DNA from: Nocardia asteroides
Lineage (GTDB): Bacteria; Actinomycetota; Actinomycetes; Mycobacteriales; Mycobacteriaceae
DNA: 64,000 bases
Reading direction: 5' to 3'
Assembly: GCA_019930625.1 (NCBI GenBank)
Contig: CP082844.1
Coordinates: 6,138,001 to 6,202,000 of the forward strand
Shown here: one piece after another, positions 50,262 to 58,514 of the stretch
Position numbering within the stretch: position 1 is the first letter of the stretch
How the letters are laid out: each line of letters starts with the position of its first letter
The notes under the pieces: model-generated
Told to the model about the DNA's origin: nothing
The model's input: only the letters and a program-made list of their open reading frames with translations
The model's database searches: none
Position numbers and translations under genes: made by a program

Positions 50262-51326
50262 TCAGCGCAGCAGCACGTCCGCCGTCGCGCGACCGAACAG
50301 CTTGCGCTCCCCGCAGATCGCGGTCAACGCGATGGTTGCGGAGCGGGTGTCCGGATTCAATCGCATGACGCGGCCACGGAATTCGATCGCGCTCGCCTCG
50401 GTCGCCGGAACCGGCGCGAACCCGGCGAACCGCACCCCGTACCGCGTCACCGCGGCCGGGTCGCCCAGCCACGATGTCAGATACCCGGCTCCAAGACCCA
50501 TCGTCAGCAGTCCGTGCGACACCACGTCGGGCAGACCGGCACTGCGCGCGACCACGTCGCTGAAATGGATCGGATTCGAATCACCGGACACACCGGCGTA
50601 ATTCACCAGATCGCCCCGTGAGAGCAGCACCGTTCGCGGGGCGAGTTCCATGCCCACGGACAGGTCCTCGAAAGCGGGGACCGTCCGCGGCGTCCGAGTC
50701 TCGTCGGGGGAATCCGGCTGCACCTCCTCGTCGAAGCTCTCGACCAGGCCGCTGTCCTCGCCGAGCTTCCGCGCGGCCGCCGCGTCCGACCGGTCGGTGG
50801 CCGACTGCCCGGTCATGATGACGCCCTCGACCGCCGCGCGCAGATCGGTGGCGAGGTCCACCCCGGTCTGCGCCACCGCTGTGGTGTGCGCGGTCTGCAA
50901 CACTTCCTTGTGCTGGTTGCTCAGCACGTTCCTGGTGACCATGAAGTCCTTGTCACCGAACTGCCGGAACGACTCGATGTAGGAGTCGCATCGCACCTCG
51001 TCGCCCGCGACGATCGGACGGTGCACCTGGATCGACTGCTCGGTCTGCAGCACTTGCCCGAGGTCGTAGCCGGTGAGCACGGACTCGAACATCTTGCGCT
51101 GCGTCAACATGAGCAAGATCGAGGAGAAGGTCAGCGGCGCGACGAGCCCGTCGAAGCCCAGCGCCATGGCGGCGTCCTCGTGCCGGTGCGCCGGATGGCC
51201 GTCCTGCAGCGCTCGCGCGAATTCCCGGATCTTCTCGCGCCCCACCTCGTACGTATCGGTCAGGCGGTAATGCCGTCCCACCAGTGCCTTGGCTTGCTCG
51301 GACGCGGTGGTGGTGATGTCGTTCAT
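50262..51326 (-). CDS. Fused (3R)-hydroxyacyl-ACP dehydratase HadA/HadB, copy 2 (intact)
   Basis: 354 residues, colinear with copy 1 at 33973: IREFARALQDGHPAHRHEDA and LVAPLTFSSILLMLTQRKMF in the HadA-like half. The HadB-like half keeps the dehydratase motif YAGVSGDSNPIHFSD (Asp249, His254) and the SHGLLTMGLGAGYLTSWLGD segment. It should therefore dehydrate 3-hydroxyacyl-ACP in type II fatty acid/mycolate elongation. Fusion of HadA and HadB in one chain is known in Nocardia-type genomes. Fatty-acid genes do not adjoin it directly. Confidence 0.9.
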   Translation of the reverse strand: MNDITTTASEQAKALVGRHYRLTDTYEVGREKIREFARALQDGHPAHRHEDAAMALGFDGLVAPLTFSSILLMLTQRKMFESVLTGYDLGQVLQTEQSIQVHRPIVAGDEVRCDSYIESFRQFGDKDFMVTRNVLSNQHKEVLQTAHTTAVAQTGVDLATDLRAAVEGVIMTGQSATDRSDAAAARKLGEDSGLVESFDEEVQPDSPDETRTPRTVPAFEDLSVGMELAPRTVLLSRGDLVNYAGVSGDSNPIHFSDVVARSAGLPDVVSHGLLTMGLGAGYLTSWLGDPAAVTRYGVRFAGFAPVPATEASAIEFRGRVMRLNPDTRSATIALTAICGERKLFGRATADVLLR

Positions 51327-51510
51327 GTGCCTCTCTCGGGAATTCGGGCGTAACCCCGCCCGGACCGGCCTACCGTACCCAAGCCGCGATGACGCCGCAG
51401 GGCGCCCTCGCCAGAGCCGGGCATGCGATCAGTCGGGTCGACGGGAGCCGGTCGCGATTGCGATCCCGGCGGATCGCGTCACCGGAATTCCGCCCGGCGC
51501 CGTCGCACGG

Positions 51511-52872
51511 TCAGCACTCGTCGGGCGCCCGGACCCCGCGCAACCGTTCGTCCAGCCAGAGCATGGCTTCCGGATAGCCGAGCGCACCCGCGATGATGTG
51601 CTCACCGAGCACACTACGGTACACCGCGGGCACCCCGAGGCGGCATTGCTCCAGATAGAGATTGCGCGCACCCTCGGCCGGGATCCAGAATTCCTGCTCT
51701 CCGTTGTAGATGAACAGCGGCGTCGCCGATTTCATGCCCGCCATCTTGGTCACCCGATAGATGTCCGCGGCCAGCGCCGAATTCAGCGGATCCGGAAAGT
51801 TCGCGGCGATATCGATCGGCAGCATGAGCACGCCGATCGCGCCATAGCTGCTGCCGCACATATCCTTCACCGGCGAGGTCGCCACCCACTGGGCGAGATT
51901 GTTCATCCTGGCCAGGATCTCCGGCCGTTCGCGGCCGATGCCGAACACCGCGCCCATGAAGATCGCCGACGCGAGGTTGCCGTTCATGCTGCGGGCCAGG
52001 ATCTCGAAGTCGGCGGGAACCCCGCCCAGCACGGCGCCGACGATCACCTCCGCCAATTCCGGTGCGTATCCGTCGATCAGCTTCACCGCCCCGTGCGTGG
52101 CGATCGCGCCGCCGGAATATCCCGCCAGCCCGAACTCGGCGGCGCCGAACTCCTCCGGGAACAGATTTCGCACGGCCCTGATCGAGTCGAGCACGGCGTG
52201 CCCGGCCACGATCGGTTCGGCGTAGGCCATCGACGGCCCCTCGTGGTCCGGGATCAGCACGGCGTAACCGCGCAGCGCCGCCACGTGCGTCGTGGGTGGC
52301 AGGAAATCGGTGAAGCTGGTGTCGGGGTTGAGCCCGTGCGCGAGAGTGTATCCCGGCGTGCAGGTCCGGCCGAGGGCGTCGATCGGCAGATTGTTCACCA
52401 CCACCGGCCGCGGGCCCGGGCCCGGCCAGTGCGCGGCGGGGACGATCAGCGTCGCCGTGGCGTACGACGGCGCACCGTGGGCGTCCGTCGTGCGGTACTT
52501 CACCAGGAGCGCGCGCTGGATCGGCAACAGCATCAACGGCGCGGCCGTCGCGCGTACGTCGCGGACTTCGATGACCTGCCCCTCGGCCAGTTCGTCCAGG
52601 TTCGCAGGCCGCACGTCGAATATCGGGTCGCCGATGGCGGAGGGTAGCGTGGCCAGGCGCAGCGCCGCCAGCGACGGGGACAGCGTAGTCGCCTCGTGCG
52701 TGGGCGAATTCGGCTCCGGCAGCGGTGCGATCGGTGGTGGCGGGATCACCTGATCGATGAGTTGCTGGATTCCGGGCAGCAGCCCGCCGGGCGGCGGCTG
52801 CGCGGCGGCTGGTACGGCCGAGACCGAGCCGACAGCGAGCAAAGCGACAGCAATGGCACGCGATATTCTCAT
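51511..52872 (-). CDS. Secreted lipase, LIP family (1 of 3)
   Basis: 453 residues. A signal peptide (ISRAIAVALLAVGSVSAVPA, A-A) is followed by a Pro-rich stretch to residue 55. The fold is of the secretory-lipase (LIP) type: LVKYRTTDAHGAPSYATATL, PRPVVVNNLPIDALGRTCTP, YAVLIPDHEGPSMAYAEP, FGLAGYSGGAIATHGAV with Ser253, and GEHIIAGALGYPEAMLWLDE with the histidine. Two more LIP-type genes follow on the same strand, each with its own gap (over 200 bp), so they look like separately transcribed paralogues. Confidence 0.88.
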   Translation of the reverse strand: MRISRAIAVALLAVGSVSAVPAAAQPPPGGLLPGIQQLIDQVIPPPPIAPLPEPNSPTHEATTLSPSLAALRLATLPSAIGDPIFDVRPANLDELAEGQVIEVRDVRATAAPLMLLPIQRALLVKYRTTDAHGAPSYATATLIVPAAHWPGPGPRPVVVNNLPIDALGRTCTPGYTLAHGLNPDTSFTDFLPPTTHVAALRGYAVLIPDHEGPSMAYAEPIVAGHAVLDSIRAVRNLFPEEFGAAEFGLAGYSGGAIATHGAVKLIDGYAPELAEVIVGAVLGGVPADFEILARSMNGNLASAIFMGAVFGIGRERPEILARMNNLAQWVATSPVKDMCGSSYGAIGVLMLPIDIAANFPDPLNSALAADIYRVTKMAGMKSATPLFIYNGEQEFWIPAEGARNLYLEQCRLGVPAVYRSVLGEHIIAGALGYPEAMLWLDERLRGVRAPDEC

Positions 52873-53104
52873 GGCACACGCCTCTGGGTGCGAACGGCAA
52901 CGTCGTCTGGCACCCGGGCGCAATGGCCTTCGACCCCCGAAAATCCCCTGTCAGACCGGAAGCCAGGACGTCAGGCTACGTCAGCGGCCGTGACTCGACG
53001 CAGAAAAGCGTCCGAGTTGTGTTCTCGCGTATCCATATCGCAACAACCGGCCGAGACCCGTTTCCGGAGAACGGGTCCCGGCTCGGCCGTCCAGGTATCG
53101 ACGC

Positions 53105-54349
53105 TCAGCAATTGCTCGGCGCAGGTTCCCCCCTGAATCGGGCGTCCAACCAGTTCAGTGCCGCGGGGATGCCGAGCGCCGCCGCGGTCAGGTGGTCCGG
53201 CACCGGGATCTCCTCGGATTGCACCTTGGCGCCCGCCGCACACCATCGCTTGTCGGTGTTGACCACCGCGTCGATCGGGATGAGGCCGTCGATCGGCGAG
53301 TGCCACTCGAAGACCGGGGTCTCGGGCACGCCGTCGTAGAGCTCGAGACTGTTCTCCTCGACCACGGCGCGCGCGGTGTCGTCGTTGATCATCGAGGTCG
53401 TCTTGGCGAAGTCCAGCGCACCGCGGCCCGCGCCCGTGGAGAGGATGTCGTTGGTACAGCTGTTGGCGATCTGCGCGCGGGCCGCGAGCCCGCGCTCGTT
53501 CAGCTGGTCACTGAGCGGGAAGCGCGTCGGATACTCACGCTCCAGCCCGAACCCGGCGGCGAATGCCAGCCCGAACACCGGGTGCGGGTTCAATCCCAGT
53601 CCTTCGAGCATCTTCACCAGATTCATCGGCACACCGCCCATGGCCGCGCCCGCGAGGTCCAGTTCCGGTGCGTATCTCGGCTGCAGGGCAGCCGCCCAGG
53701 CGGTGGCCATCCCGCCGCCGGAGTATCCGACCATCGCCACCGGGCTGCGCTGCACGCCGAGTTCGGTGACCTGCTTGACGGCGCGGATCCCGTCGAGCGT
53801 GATCTGCCCGCCGAGTTTCGCCGCGCCGTAGGCGAAGTTGGGGCCGAGGTGGTCGGGCAGCGCCACGCTCCAGCCACGCGCCAGCAGGATGTTCCAGCCC
53901 GGCGCTTCCCGCACGATCAGGTTCGGATCACCGGTGTAGAGCACGCGGGAGACCGAGCACTCCGAGCCGAGACCGTTGATGATGTGCTGGAACGACAGCA
54001 GCGGCCCGTCCGGGCGATGCGCCTTGGGCGTGAGCACCGTGGTGGTCGCGGCGATCGGCTTTCCCTCCGAACTCGTCGACCGGAACCTGACCACGGTCAC
54101 CGTCGTCTCCGGGAAGATCGCCAGCGGGGGCATCACCCGGGTCGCGATCACGTCGCCGGGCTTGCGGTCGGCGATGTCCGCGGGTGTGGCGTAGAAGGGA
54201 TCTGGATCGGGATCGGGGTACAACGGCGCGCTGGTCGCCGCGCCTGCCATGCTCGCGACGAGCACCAGGCCCGCGGCCATCGCTCCGATCGCACGTGCGA
54301 GACGTCTTCGCCCCACTCCCCTACCCAGCGAACGTGGGCCCTGACTCAT
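53105..54349 (-). CDS. Secreted lipase, LIP family (2 of 3)
   Basis: 414 residues. Signal peptide RLARAIGAMAAGLVLVASMA, A-SA near residue 41. LIP-type core with VVRFRSTSSEGKPIAATTTV, SFQHIINGLGSECSVSRVLY, SVALPDHLGPNFAYGAAKLG, VAMVGYSGGGMATAWAAALQ (Ser210), and PVPDHLTAAALGIPAALNWL (histidine). VFEWHSPIDGLIPIDAVVNT supplies the acid. Exported triacylglycerol or cutin-like ester hydrolysis is likely. Longer in-frame starts upstream lack a ribosome site. Confidence 0.87.
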   Translation of the reverse strand: MSQGPRSLGRGVGRRRLARAIGAMAAGLVLVASMAGAATSAPLYPDPDPDPFYATPADIADRKPGDVIATRVMPPLAIFPETTVTVVRFRSTSSEGKPIAATTTVLTPKAHRPDGPLLSFQHIINGLGSECSVSRVLYTGDPNLIVREAPGWNILLARGWSVALPDHLGPNFAYGAAKLGGQITLDGIRAVKQVTELGVQRSPVAMVGYSGGGMATAWAAALQPRYAPELDLAGAAMGGVPMNLVKMLEGLGLNPHPVFGLAFAAGFGLEREYPTRFPLSDQLNERGLAARAQIANSCTNDILSTGAGRGALDFAKTTSMINDDTARAVVEENSLELYDGVPETPVFEWHSPIDGLIPIDAVVNTDKRWCAAGAKVQSEEIPVPDHLTAAALGIPAALNWLDARFRGEPAPSNC

Positions 54350-54624
54350 CGACGTGTGCCTCCTGCATCGTTCAACGCTGTGCTCATCCTCGGCAACATC
54401 ACGCATACAGGACATCACCCGACGCGAACATGTTGACAAATCACAAGTTTGGGGCGGCCATGCTGTGAGCGCGGCGCGCCCCGGCTGGTGACTGTACCCG
54501 ACCGCGCGAGGTCCGTTCTGTGACATTTCCAGCCGATGATCTGGAACATGTTCTCAGCAGTGGCGGGCACTTACCGTCGATCTCACCGGCGCGGCTGCCG
54601 CGCCGGCCGGAAGGAGACGGTGGC
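54350..54624. other. Gap between divergent lipase and small ORF
   Basis: About 275 bases, no gene. Probably holds the promoters of lipase 2 and the small protein. AACATGTTGACAAATCACAA near 54430 contains a TTGACA. Confidence 0.35.
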
Positions 54625-54867
54625 ATGGACGGCGCTGCGCGCGGACTCGCGGACCGCGACGACACCCAGGATCCGCCGAACCGGCGGATCACCGTCTACT
54701 TCGACGGACCCACCCCCGAGGACGCACTGATCCTCGAGTACGCCGCGACGCGGACCGAGGCGGGGGAATTCACTTCGGCCGCCGTGCACGCCGGGCTCAC
54801 CGTCACCGTGGACGGCCACGTTCGCCCCGGCCTTCGCAGGCTACCGTGCCGATCGCTCTGGCGCTGA
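54625..54867 (+). CDS. Small hypothetical protein
   Basis: 80 residues: MDGAARGLADRDDTQDPPNR, RITVYFDGPTPEDALILEYA, ATRTEAGEFTSAAVHAGLTV, TVDGHVRPGLRRL. It has AAGGAGA 8 nt before the ATG and a codon pattern like its neighbours. No family recognised. Convergent with lipase 3, 10 bp apart. Confidence 0.55.
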   Translation: MDGAARGLADRDDTQDPPNRRITVYFDGPTPEDALILEYAATRTEAGEFTSAAVHAGLTVTVDGHVRPGLRRLPCRSLWR

Positions 54868-54877
54868 GTACGCGGGC

Positions 54878-55987
54878 TCAGGGCCGATCGAGCACACCAC
54901 TCAGGAACGTGAGCGCGTCGGGGAACGCTTCCCTGGCCGCCCCCAGGTGGTCGCCGGGATACCAGCCGACCCGCAGATCGGTCCCGGAGGCGTGCAATTC
55001 CGCCACCAGCTCGAGCGTCAGCGGCGCGGGCACCTCGAGGTCGGTCACCCCCTGGCCGAGGTACAGCGGCACCGAATAGCCGCTGGTCGGCACCCTCAGC
55101 ATCGTGCGCACGGCGGCCAGCAGCGCGGGATCGTCCAACGGCCGCGACAACATGGCGCCGATGCCGATGCCGGACACCTGCGCGTCCGCCTCGGTGGCGC
55201 ACTCCGTTTCCACGATGCGCAGGACGTCTCGGCCCACCGGTGTCAGGTAGCCGTCGATGTCGAGCTCCGGTGCGCTGTCGCGCAAGCCCGCCAGCAGCAT
55301 GGCGAAGTAGGTGGTCGTCTTTTGCAGCGGCAGCCGCGGCAGCCAGGGCCCGGCCAGGGGGAAAACCCGATCCAGATTCGACGGCGTCCCGGTCGCGGCC
55401 GCGCCGCGCAGATCGAGCTCCGGTGCGTCGCCGGGTGCGAGGTGGGCGGTGAACAGCGCCGCCTGCCCACCCTGCGACTGGCCGAACACCGCCCAGCGCG
55501 TGCCGAGCGAGGGGGCGATCGCCCGTGCGGCCCGCACGCCGTCGATGATGCTGCGAGCCTCCGAGGGACCGTCCAGATAGGGGTGAACGCCGGGAGTGCC
55601 GAGCCCGACGTAGTCGGAGATCACGACCGCGTATCCCGCGCCGAGCAGAGCCGGGAACACCGAAGTCAGGTAGTAGTCCCGCGGGTGCACCGTGAACGCG
55701 CACTCGTCGGCGATCCCGGAGGTGCCGTGCGCGTAGGCGATGATCGGCCAACCGCCCTGCGGCGGAGAGCCTTCGGGCAGGTACAGCACTCCGGTGCTCT
55801 GCATCGGTCCGCGCGGGCCCCGCGACCAATACGTCAGCCGCTCGGCGGTCGTCGCCCCCTGTACACGCAGCCGCCCGGCCAGCTCCACCCGATCCGTCAC
55901 GGTGCCGGGCGCCTCGCCCACCCGCGCGTCCGCGGGCCCGGCCAACGCGACCGTCACCGACACCACGACGCCTGCCGCCCCTACCAT
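54878..55987 (-). CDS. Secreted lipase, LIP family (3 of 3)
   Basis: 369 residues. Short signal (VGAAGVVVSVTVALAGPADA near 1-21; cleavage uncertain). LIP core: RLTYWSRGPRGPMQSTGVLY, PIIAYAHGTSGIADECAFTV, YAVVISDYVGLGTPGVHPYL, AVFGQSQGGQAALFTAHLAP (Ser171), GYSVPLYLGQGVTDLEVP (acid) and WYPGDHLGAAREAFPD (histidine). It is the most divergent of the three. A very long frame (to 57421) continues upstream, but it covers plus-strand genes and is discarded. Confidence 0.86.
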   Translation of the reverse strand: MVGAAGVVVSVTVALAGPADARVGEAPGTVTDRVELAGRLRVQGATTAERLTYWSRGPRGPMQSTGVLYLPEGSPPQGGWPIIAYAHGTSGIADECAFTVHPRDYYLTSVFPALLGAGYAVVISDYVGLGTPGVHPYLDGPSEARSIIDGVRAARAIAPSLGTRWAVFGQSQGGQAALFTAHLAPGDAPELDLRGAAATGTPSNLDRVFPLAGPWLPRLPLQKTTTYFAMLLAGLRDSAPELDIDGYLTPVGRDVLRIVETECATEADAQVSGIGIGAMLSRPLDDPALLAAVRTMLRVPTSGYSVPLYLGQGVTDLEVPAPLTLELVAELHASGTDLRVGWYPGDHLGAAREAFPDALTFLSGVLDRP

Positions 55988-56104
55988 GATCCGTCCACAC
56001 CGCACCGACCGACTATCCCGGGTCGGAGCCGTACCGGCAAGCCACCACAATCGGTGGCGCTGCAGGAGAATCTCGCCGGGGCCGCTCGGGCTCGCTAGGC
56101 TCGG

Positions 56105-56680
56105 GTGAGCACGCCGGAAAGTGGTGCCGAGGAGGACACAGGAGGTTCGACCGTGGCGCAGCGGTACCCGCATCGCCTCCTCGCCCGGCGTCGGGCCGCC
56201 GCGCTGTTCTCGGCGGGCCTGCTGCCGTGGACGGTGGCCTGCGGCGCCGATGAATCCCCGCCGGCCACGGCCACAGCCACAGCCACAGCCACAGCCACGA
56301 CGGCCCCGAGCGCCCCGCCATCGCCGGTGTCGACACCACTCGCCGCCGTACCGTCCGTCGACCCCTATGCGGGACAGCCTCTGGTGGATCACGTCGCCTG
56401 GACCGAGACGGTCGACGGGCCGCGGCTGCTCGTCTTCCCCACGCAGGCCGGTCGGCGGACCACCTTTCCCGGCTCGGACGAACGGGCGTGGCAGGAAGTG
56501 GTGGCCCGGTCGGCCGACGCCGACGCACCCGGCATGCGCGACCAGTTCGTCTGTCACTGGGCGTGGGCTCGGCTGGTCCAGCCGGACAAGCCGAGCTGGA
56601 ATCTGGAACCGTGGCGGCCGGCGGTCGGCTACCCGGCCACCGTCGAAGCACGCTGTAATCCCGGCGGTCCCGAGCGCTGA
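56105..56680 (+). CDS. DUF2599-domain exported protein
   Basis: 191 residues. Residues 20-48 look like a signal with a cysteine (AAALFSAGLLPWTVACGADE); the sequence before Cys47 is not a strict lipobox. A Thr/Ala run (56266-56307) is followed by DHVAWTETVDGPRLLVFPTQ, AWQEVVARSADADAPGMRDQ, FVCHWAWARLVQPDKPSWNL and EPWRPAVGYPATVEARCNPG, the DUF2599 domain. The two cysteines of FVCHW and ARCNPG may form a disulfide. Function of the domain is unknown. The start is approximate; the GTG at 56153 is another. Confidence 0.8.
   Translation: MSTPESGAEEDTGGSTVAQRYPHRLLARRRAAALFSAGLLPWTVACGADESPPATATATATATATTAPSAPPSPVSTPLAAVPSVDPYAGQPLVDHVAWTETVDGPRLLVFPTQAGRRTTFPGSDERAWQEVVARSADADAPGMRDQFVCHWAWARLVQPDKPSWNLEPWRPAVGYPATVEARCNPGGPER
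56266..56307 (+). repeat. Hexanucleotide repeat encoding a Thr-Ala run
   Basis: Seven units of GCCAC(A/G), five of them identical GCCACA, code for alternating Ala-Thr in the linker of the DUF2599 protein. In-frame slippage would only change linker length. Confidence 0.85.
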
Positions 56681-56714
56681 GCGCGGGCGCCGCCCCGACC
56701 GGAAGGAGCGATCC

Positions 56715-57374
56715 ATGCGCGTGGTCATCGCAGGCGGACATGGCAAGATCGCGTTGCTGCTGGCCCCCGTGCTCACCACGAACGGCCACGAGGTCGCCGC
56801 GCTGATCCGCGATCCAGGGCACGCCGCCGACGTCCGCGCGACCGGCGCCGAGCCGGTGTTCTGCGACCTGGAGAACGCGGGCACCGACGAACTGGCCGAA
56901 GTCGTGAAAGGCTGCGACGCGGCGATATTCGCCGCTGGAGCGGGGCCTGGCAGTGGGGTCGAACGGAAATACACCGTCGACCTGGGCGGCTCGGTCCGTT
57001 TGGCCGAGGCGGCCGAGCGAACCGGGGTGCGCCGCTTTTTGCAGATCTCCACGATGGGAGCCGGTCGACCCCCTTCTCCCGGCACCGATGAGGTGTGGGC
57101 GGCGTATATCGACGCCAAGACCCAGGCCGAGAACGATCTGCGAGGTAGAGAGCTCGACTGGACCATTCTGCGACCCGGCCGGCTGGTCGACTCGCCCGGC
57201 ACCGGGCTGGTGACCCTCGCCCCGCCCCCGGTCGAGCGCGGCGAGGTCCCCCGCGCCGATGTGGCGGCCGTCCTGGCCGGATTACTGCCCGCCGCGCACA
57301 CCTTCTCGATGACGCTCGAACTCGTTTCGGGCGGTATTCCGAGTAACCAGGCGATTGCGCAACTGGCCGACTGA
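56715..57374 (+). CDS. NAD(P)-binding atypical SDR (NmrA-like)
   Basis: 219 residues. MRVVIAGGHGKIALLLAPVL is a GGxGxI type dinucleotide motif, and the middle has AIFAAGAGPGSGVERKYTVD, RFLQISTMGAG, and YIDAKTQAENDLRGRELDWT followed by ILRPGRLVD. This is the atypical SDR5 group, where Y-I-D-A-K replaces the usual active site. Activity is unclear. GGAAGGAG precedes the ATG. It follows the DUF2599 gene by 34 bp. Confidence 0.85.
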   Translation: MRVVIAGGHGKIALLLAPVLTTNGHEVAALIRDPGHAADVRATGAEPVFCDLENAGTDELAEVVKGCDAAIFAAGAGPGSGVERKYTVDLGGSVRLAEAAERTGVRRFLQISTMGAGRPPSPGTDEVWAAYIDAKTQAENDLRGRELDWTILRPGRLVDSPGTGLVTLAPPPVERGEVPRADVAAVLAGLLPAAHTFSMTLELVSGGIPSNQAIAQLAD

Positions 57375-57436
57375 GCCGTCGTGAACCTCGCTAGTCCTTG
57401 CCGATTGACGCCAACGGTCACGATGGGAGAACAACC

Positions 57437-57739
57437 GTGTTCAGTCGTATCGTCTCGATGAAGATCCGCCCCGGGTCCCGCGCCGAGTTCCTCGCCGCCA
57501 TATCACGCAGTGCCGAAGCCTCCGTACGGACCGAGCCGGGCTGTCTGCGCTTCGACATCTGCGCAGATCGGGTGGATCCTCACCGGTTTTTCCTCTATCA
57601 GCTCTACACCGACGACGAGGCGGCAGAAGCACACCGTTTCACCGAACATTTTCTGGCCTGGCATGCCGCGGCGGAGCAATTCGTCGAGCCGGGTACACAG
57701 ATCGACTACAGCACGGACGTCCTCTTCGGACAGGAGTGA
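57437..57739 (+). CDS. Antibiotic-biosynthesis-monooxygenase (ABM) family protein
   Basis: 100 residues. FSRIVSMKIRPGSRAEFLAA, EPGCLRFDICADRVDPHRFF, LYQLYTDDEAAEAHRFTEHF match the ABM fold of small quinol monooxygenases (YgiN-like) and related enzymes. Start is a GTG with GGGAGA upstream. Substrate unknown. It lies 62 bp after the SDR gene and ends 66 bp before the first of the shared promoter elements below. Confidence 0.83.
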   Translation: MFSRIVSMKIRPGSRAEFLAAISRSAEASVRTEPGCLRFDICADRVDPHRFFLYQLYTDDEAAEAHRFTEHFLAWHAAAEQFVEPGTQIDYSTDVLFGQE

Positions 57740-57804
57740 AAATTCCTCGCCGTGGCACCGTACCGGCAAACTTTTGGACGTGAAATCCGCACTGCGCACG
57801 TGCA

Positions 57805-57853
57805 ATCGATCGTGCAGATGTGCTTGCATCTGAAAGGTACGGCGGCATAAACT
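57805..57853 (+). promoter_or_regulatory. Shared promoter/operator, copy P1
   Basis: CAGATG-N6-CATCTG (57815-57832) is an inverted repeat whose right half contains the -35 TTGCAT (57824-57829). An 18-bp spacer leads to TAAACT (57848-57853). Over 48 bp it differs from the copy at 60921 at only 6 positions. A protein on the inverted repeat would cover the -35. A short GGTCCC/GGGACC hairpin and the start of a small ORF follow. The XRE/DUF397 proteins nearby are the candidate regulators (inference). Confidence 0.8.
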
Positions 57854-57895
57854 CGGTCCCGCAACTCTTTACAGGGGACCACCAGGGGAGGCCGC

Positions 57896-58033
57896 GTGGG
57901 CGAGCCGAAGGCCGAAGCCGCCGTGGGTTTGCCGCCGCCACAAAAGCAGGGGCGTTCGAATGGAACAACCACTTACCGGCGGTCGGTTCGGATCAGCCGA
58001 CACCGCACTGGCCGACCAGCCAGCGAACGGTAG
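57896..58033 (+). CDS. Small basic ORF downstream of P1
   Basis: A GTG preceded by AGGGGAGG gives 45 residues, MGEPKAEAAVGLPPPQKQGR and YRRSVRISRHRTGRPASER, rich in Arg and Pro. It ends 4 bp before the next small gene. No relatives known. It may be a real short gene or only a leader that couples translation to the next ORF. Confidence 0.35.
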   Translation: MGEPKAEAAVGLPPPQKQGRSNGTTTYRRSVRISRHRTGRPASER

Positions 58034-58037
58034 ACAT

Positions 58038-58265
58038 ATGAACACATCGTCGGCCCGCAGCGGCCACACCAATACCGCATTCTCCCGAGAAACCGCCGTG
58101 GCATACGTCATCCATGCCGTCGAATCCACCGGTGCGGCGACTCGGCACGATTTCGATATCGAACGAATCGTCACCACCGCACACGCGATGGCCGACGACT
58201 GGGATCTCGAGGCATTGCAACCCGCGACCTTCTGGCGCATTGCCTCCAGCTTCATCAAGCAGTAG
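58038..58265 (+). CDS. Uncharacterised small protein in the P1 transcript
   Basis: 75 residues: TNTAFSRETAVAYVIHAVES, TGAATRHDFDIERIVTTAHA, MADDWDLEALQPATFWRIAS. The helical, acidic C-terminal half and the DW-D-L-E-A-L pattern look like a folded small protein. An in-frame ATG at 57960 would add 26 residues. I do not recognise a family. It is driven by P1 and ends before a 19-bp terminator stem, opposite the XRE/DUF397 operon. Confidence 0.65.
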   Translation: MNTSSARSGHTNTAFSRETAVAYVIHAVESTGAATRHDFDIERIVTTAHAMADDWDLEALQPATFWRIASSFIKQ

Positions 58266-58430
58266 CACCGCCCCGCCGTCCGAGACCGGCTGGTAACGAG
58301 TCATCCTGTGCCACGAGCACTTTCGTCGCGTCACCCGACGCCGGTGCACTTCCACCACGATGCCACCGACGCCGGGCGCCGACTTCATGAAGATATTTCC
58401 GGCGCGCCGTCGCCATTGATCCGAAGAGCG

Positions 58431-58475
58431 AACGCCAGATGACCACCTCCGCTTCAGAGGTGGTCATCTGGCGTT
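58431..58475. terminator. Perfect 19-bp hairpin, bidirectional terminator
   Basis: Arms AACGCCAGATGACCACCTC and its complement GAGGTGGTCATCTGGCGTT enclose a 7-nt loop. It sits between the convergent small gene (stop 58265) and the XRE gene (stop 58515). Ends in AAC/GTT give short A/T tails on both sides. Very likely terminates both transcripts. Confidence 0.85.
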
Positions 58476-58514
58476 TACAGGTCTTCCGGCCGCACGGGAT
58501 GTTGCCGCAGGACC

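Noticed and set aside
53192..54436. A 414-codon plus-strand open frame
   Set aside because: Antisense of lipase 2; composition and lack of motif mark it as a shadow.
54878..57421. An 847-codon minus-strand open frame
   Set aside because: Only the last 369 codons match a lipase. The rest lies opposite three plus-strand genes with recognisable domains and ribosome sites.
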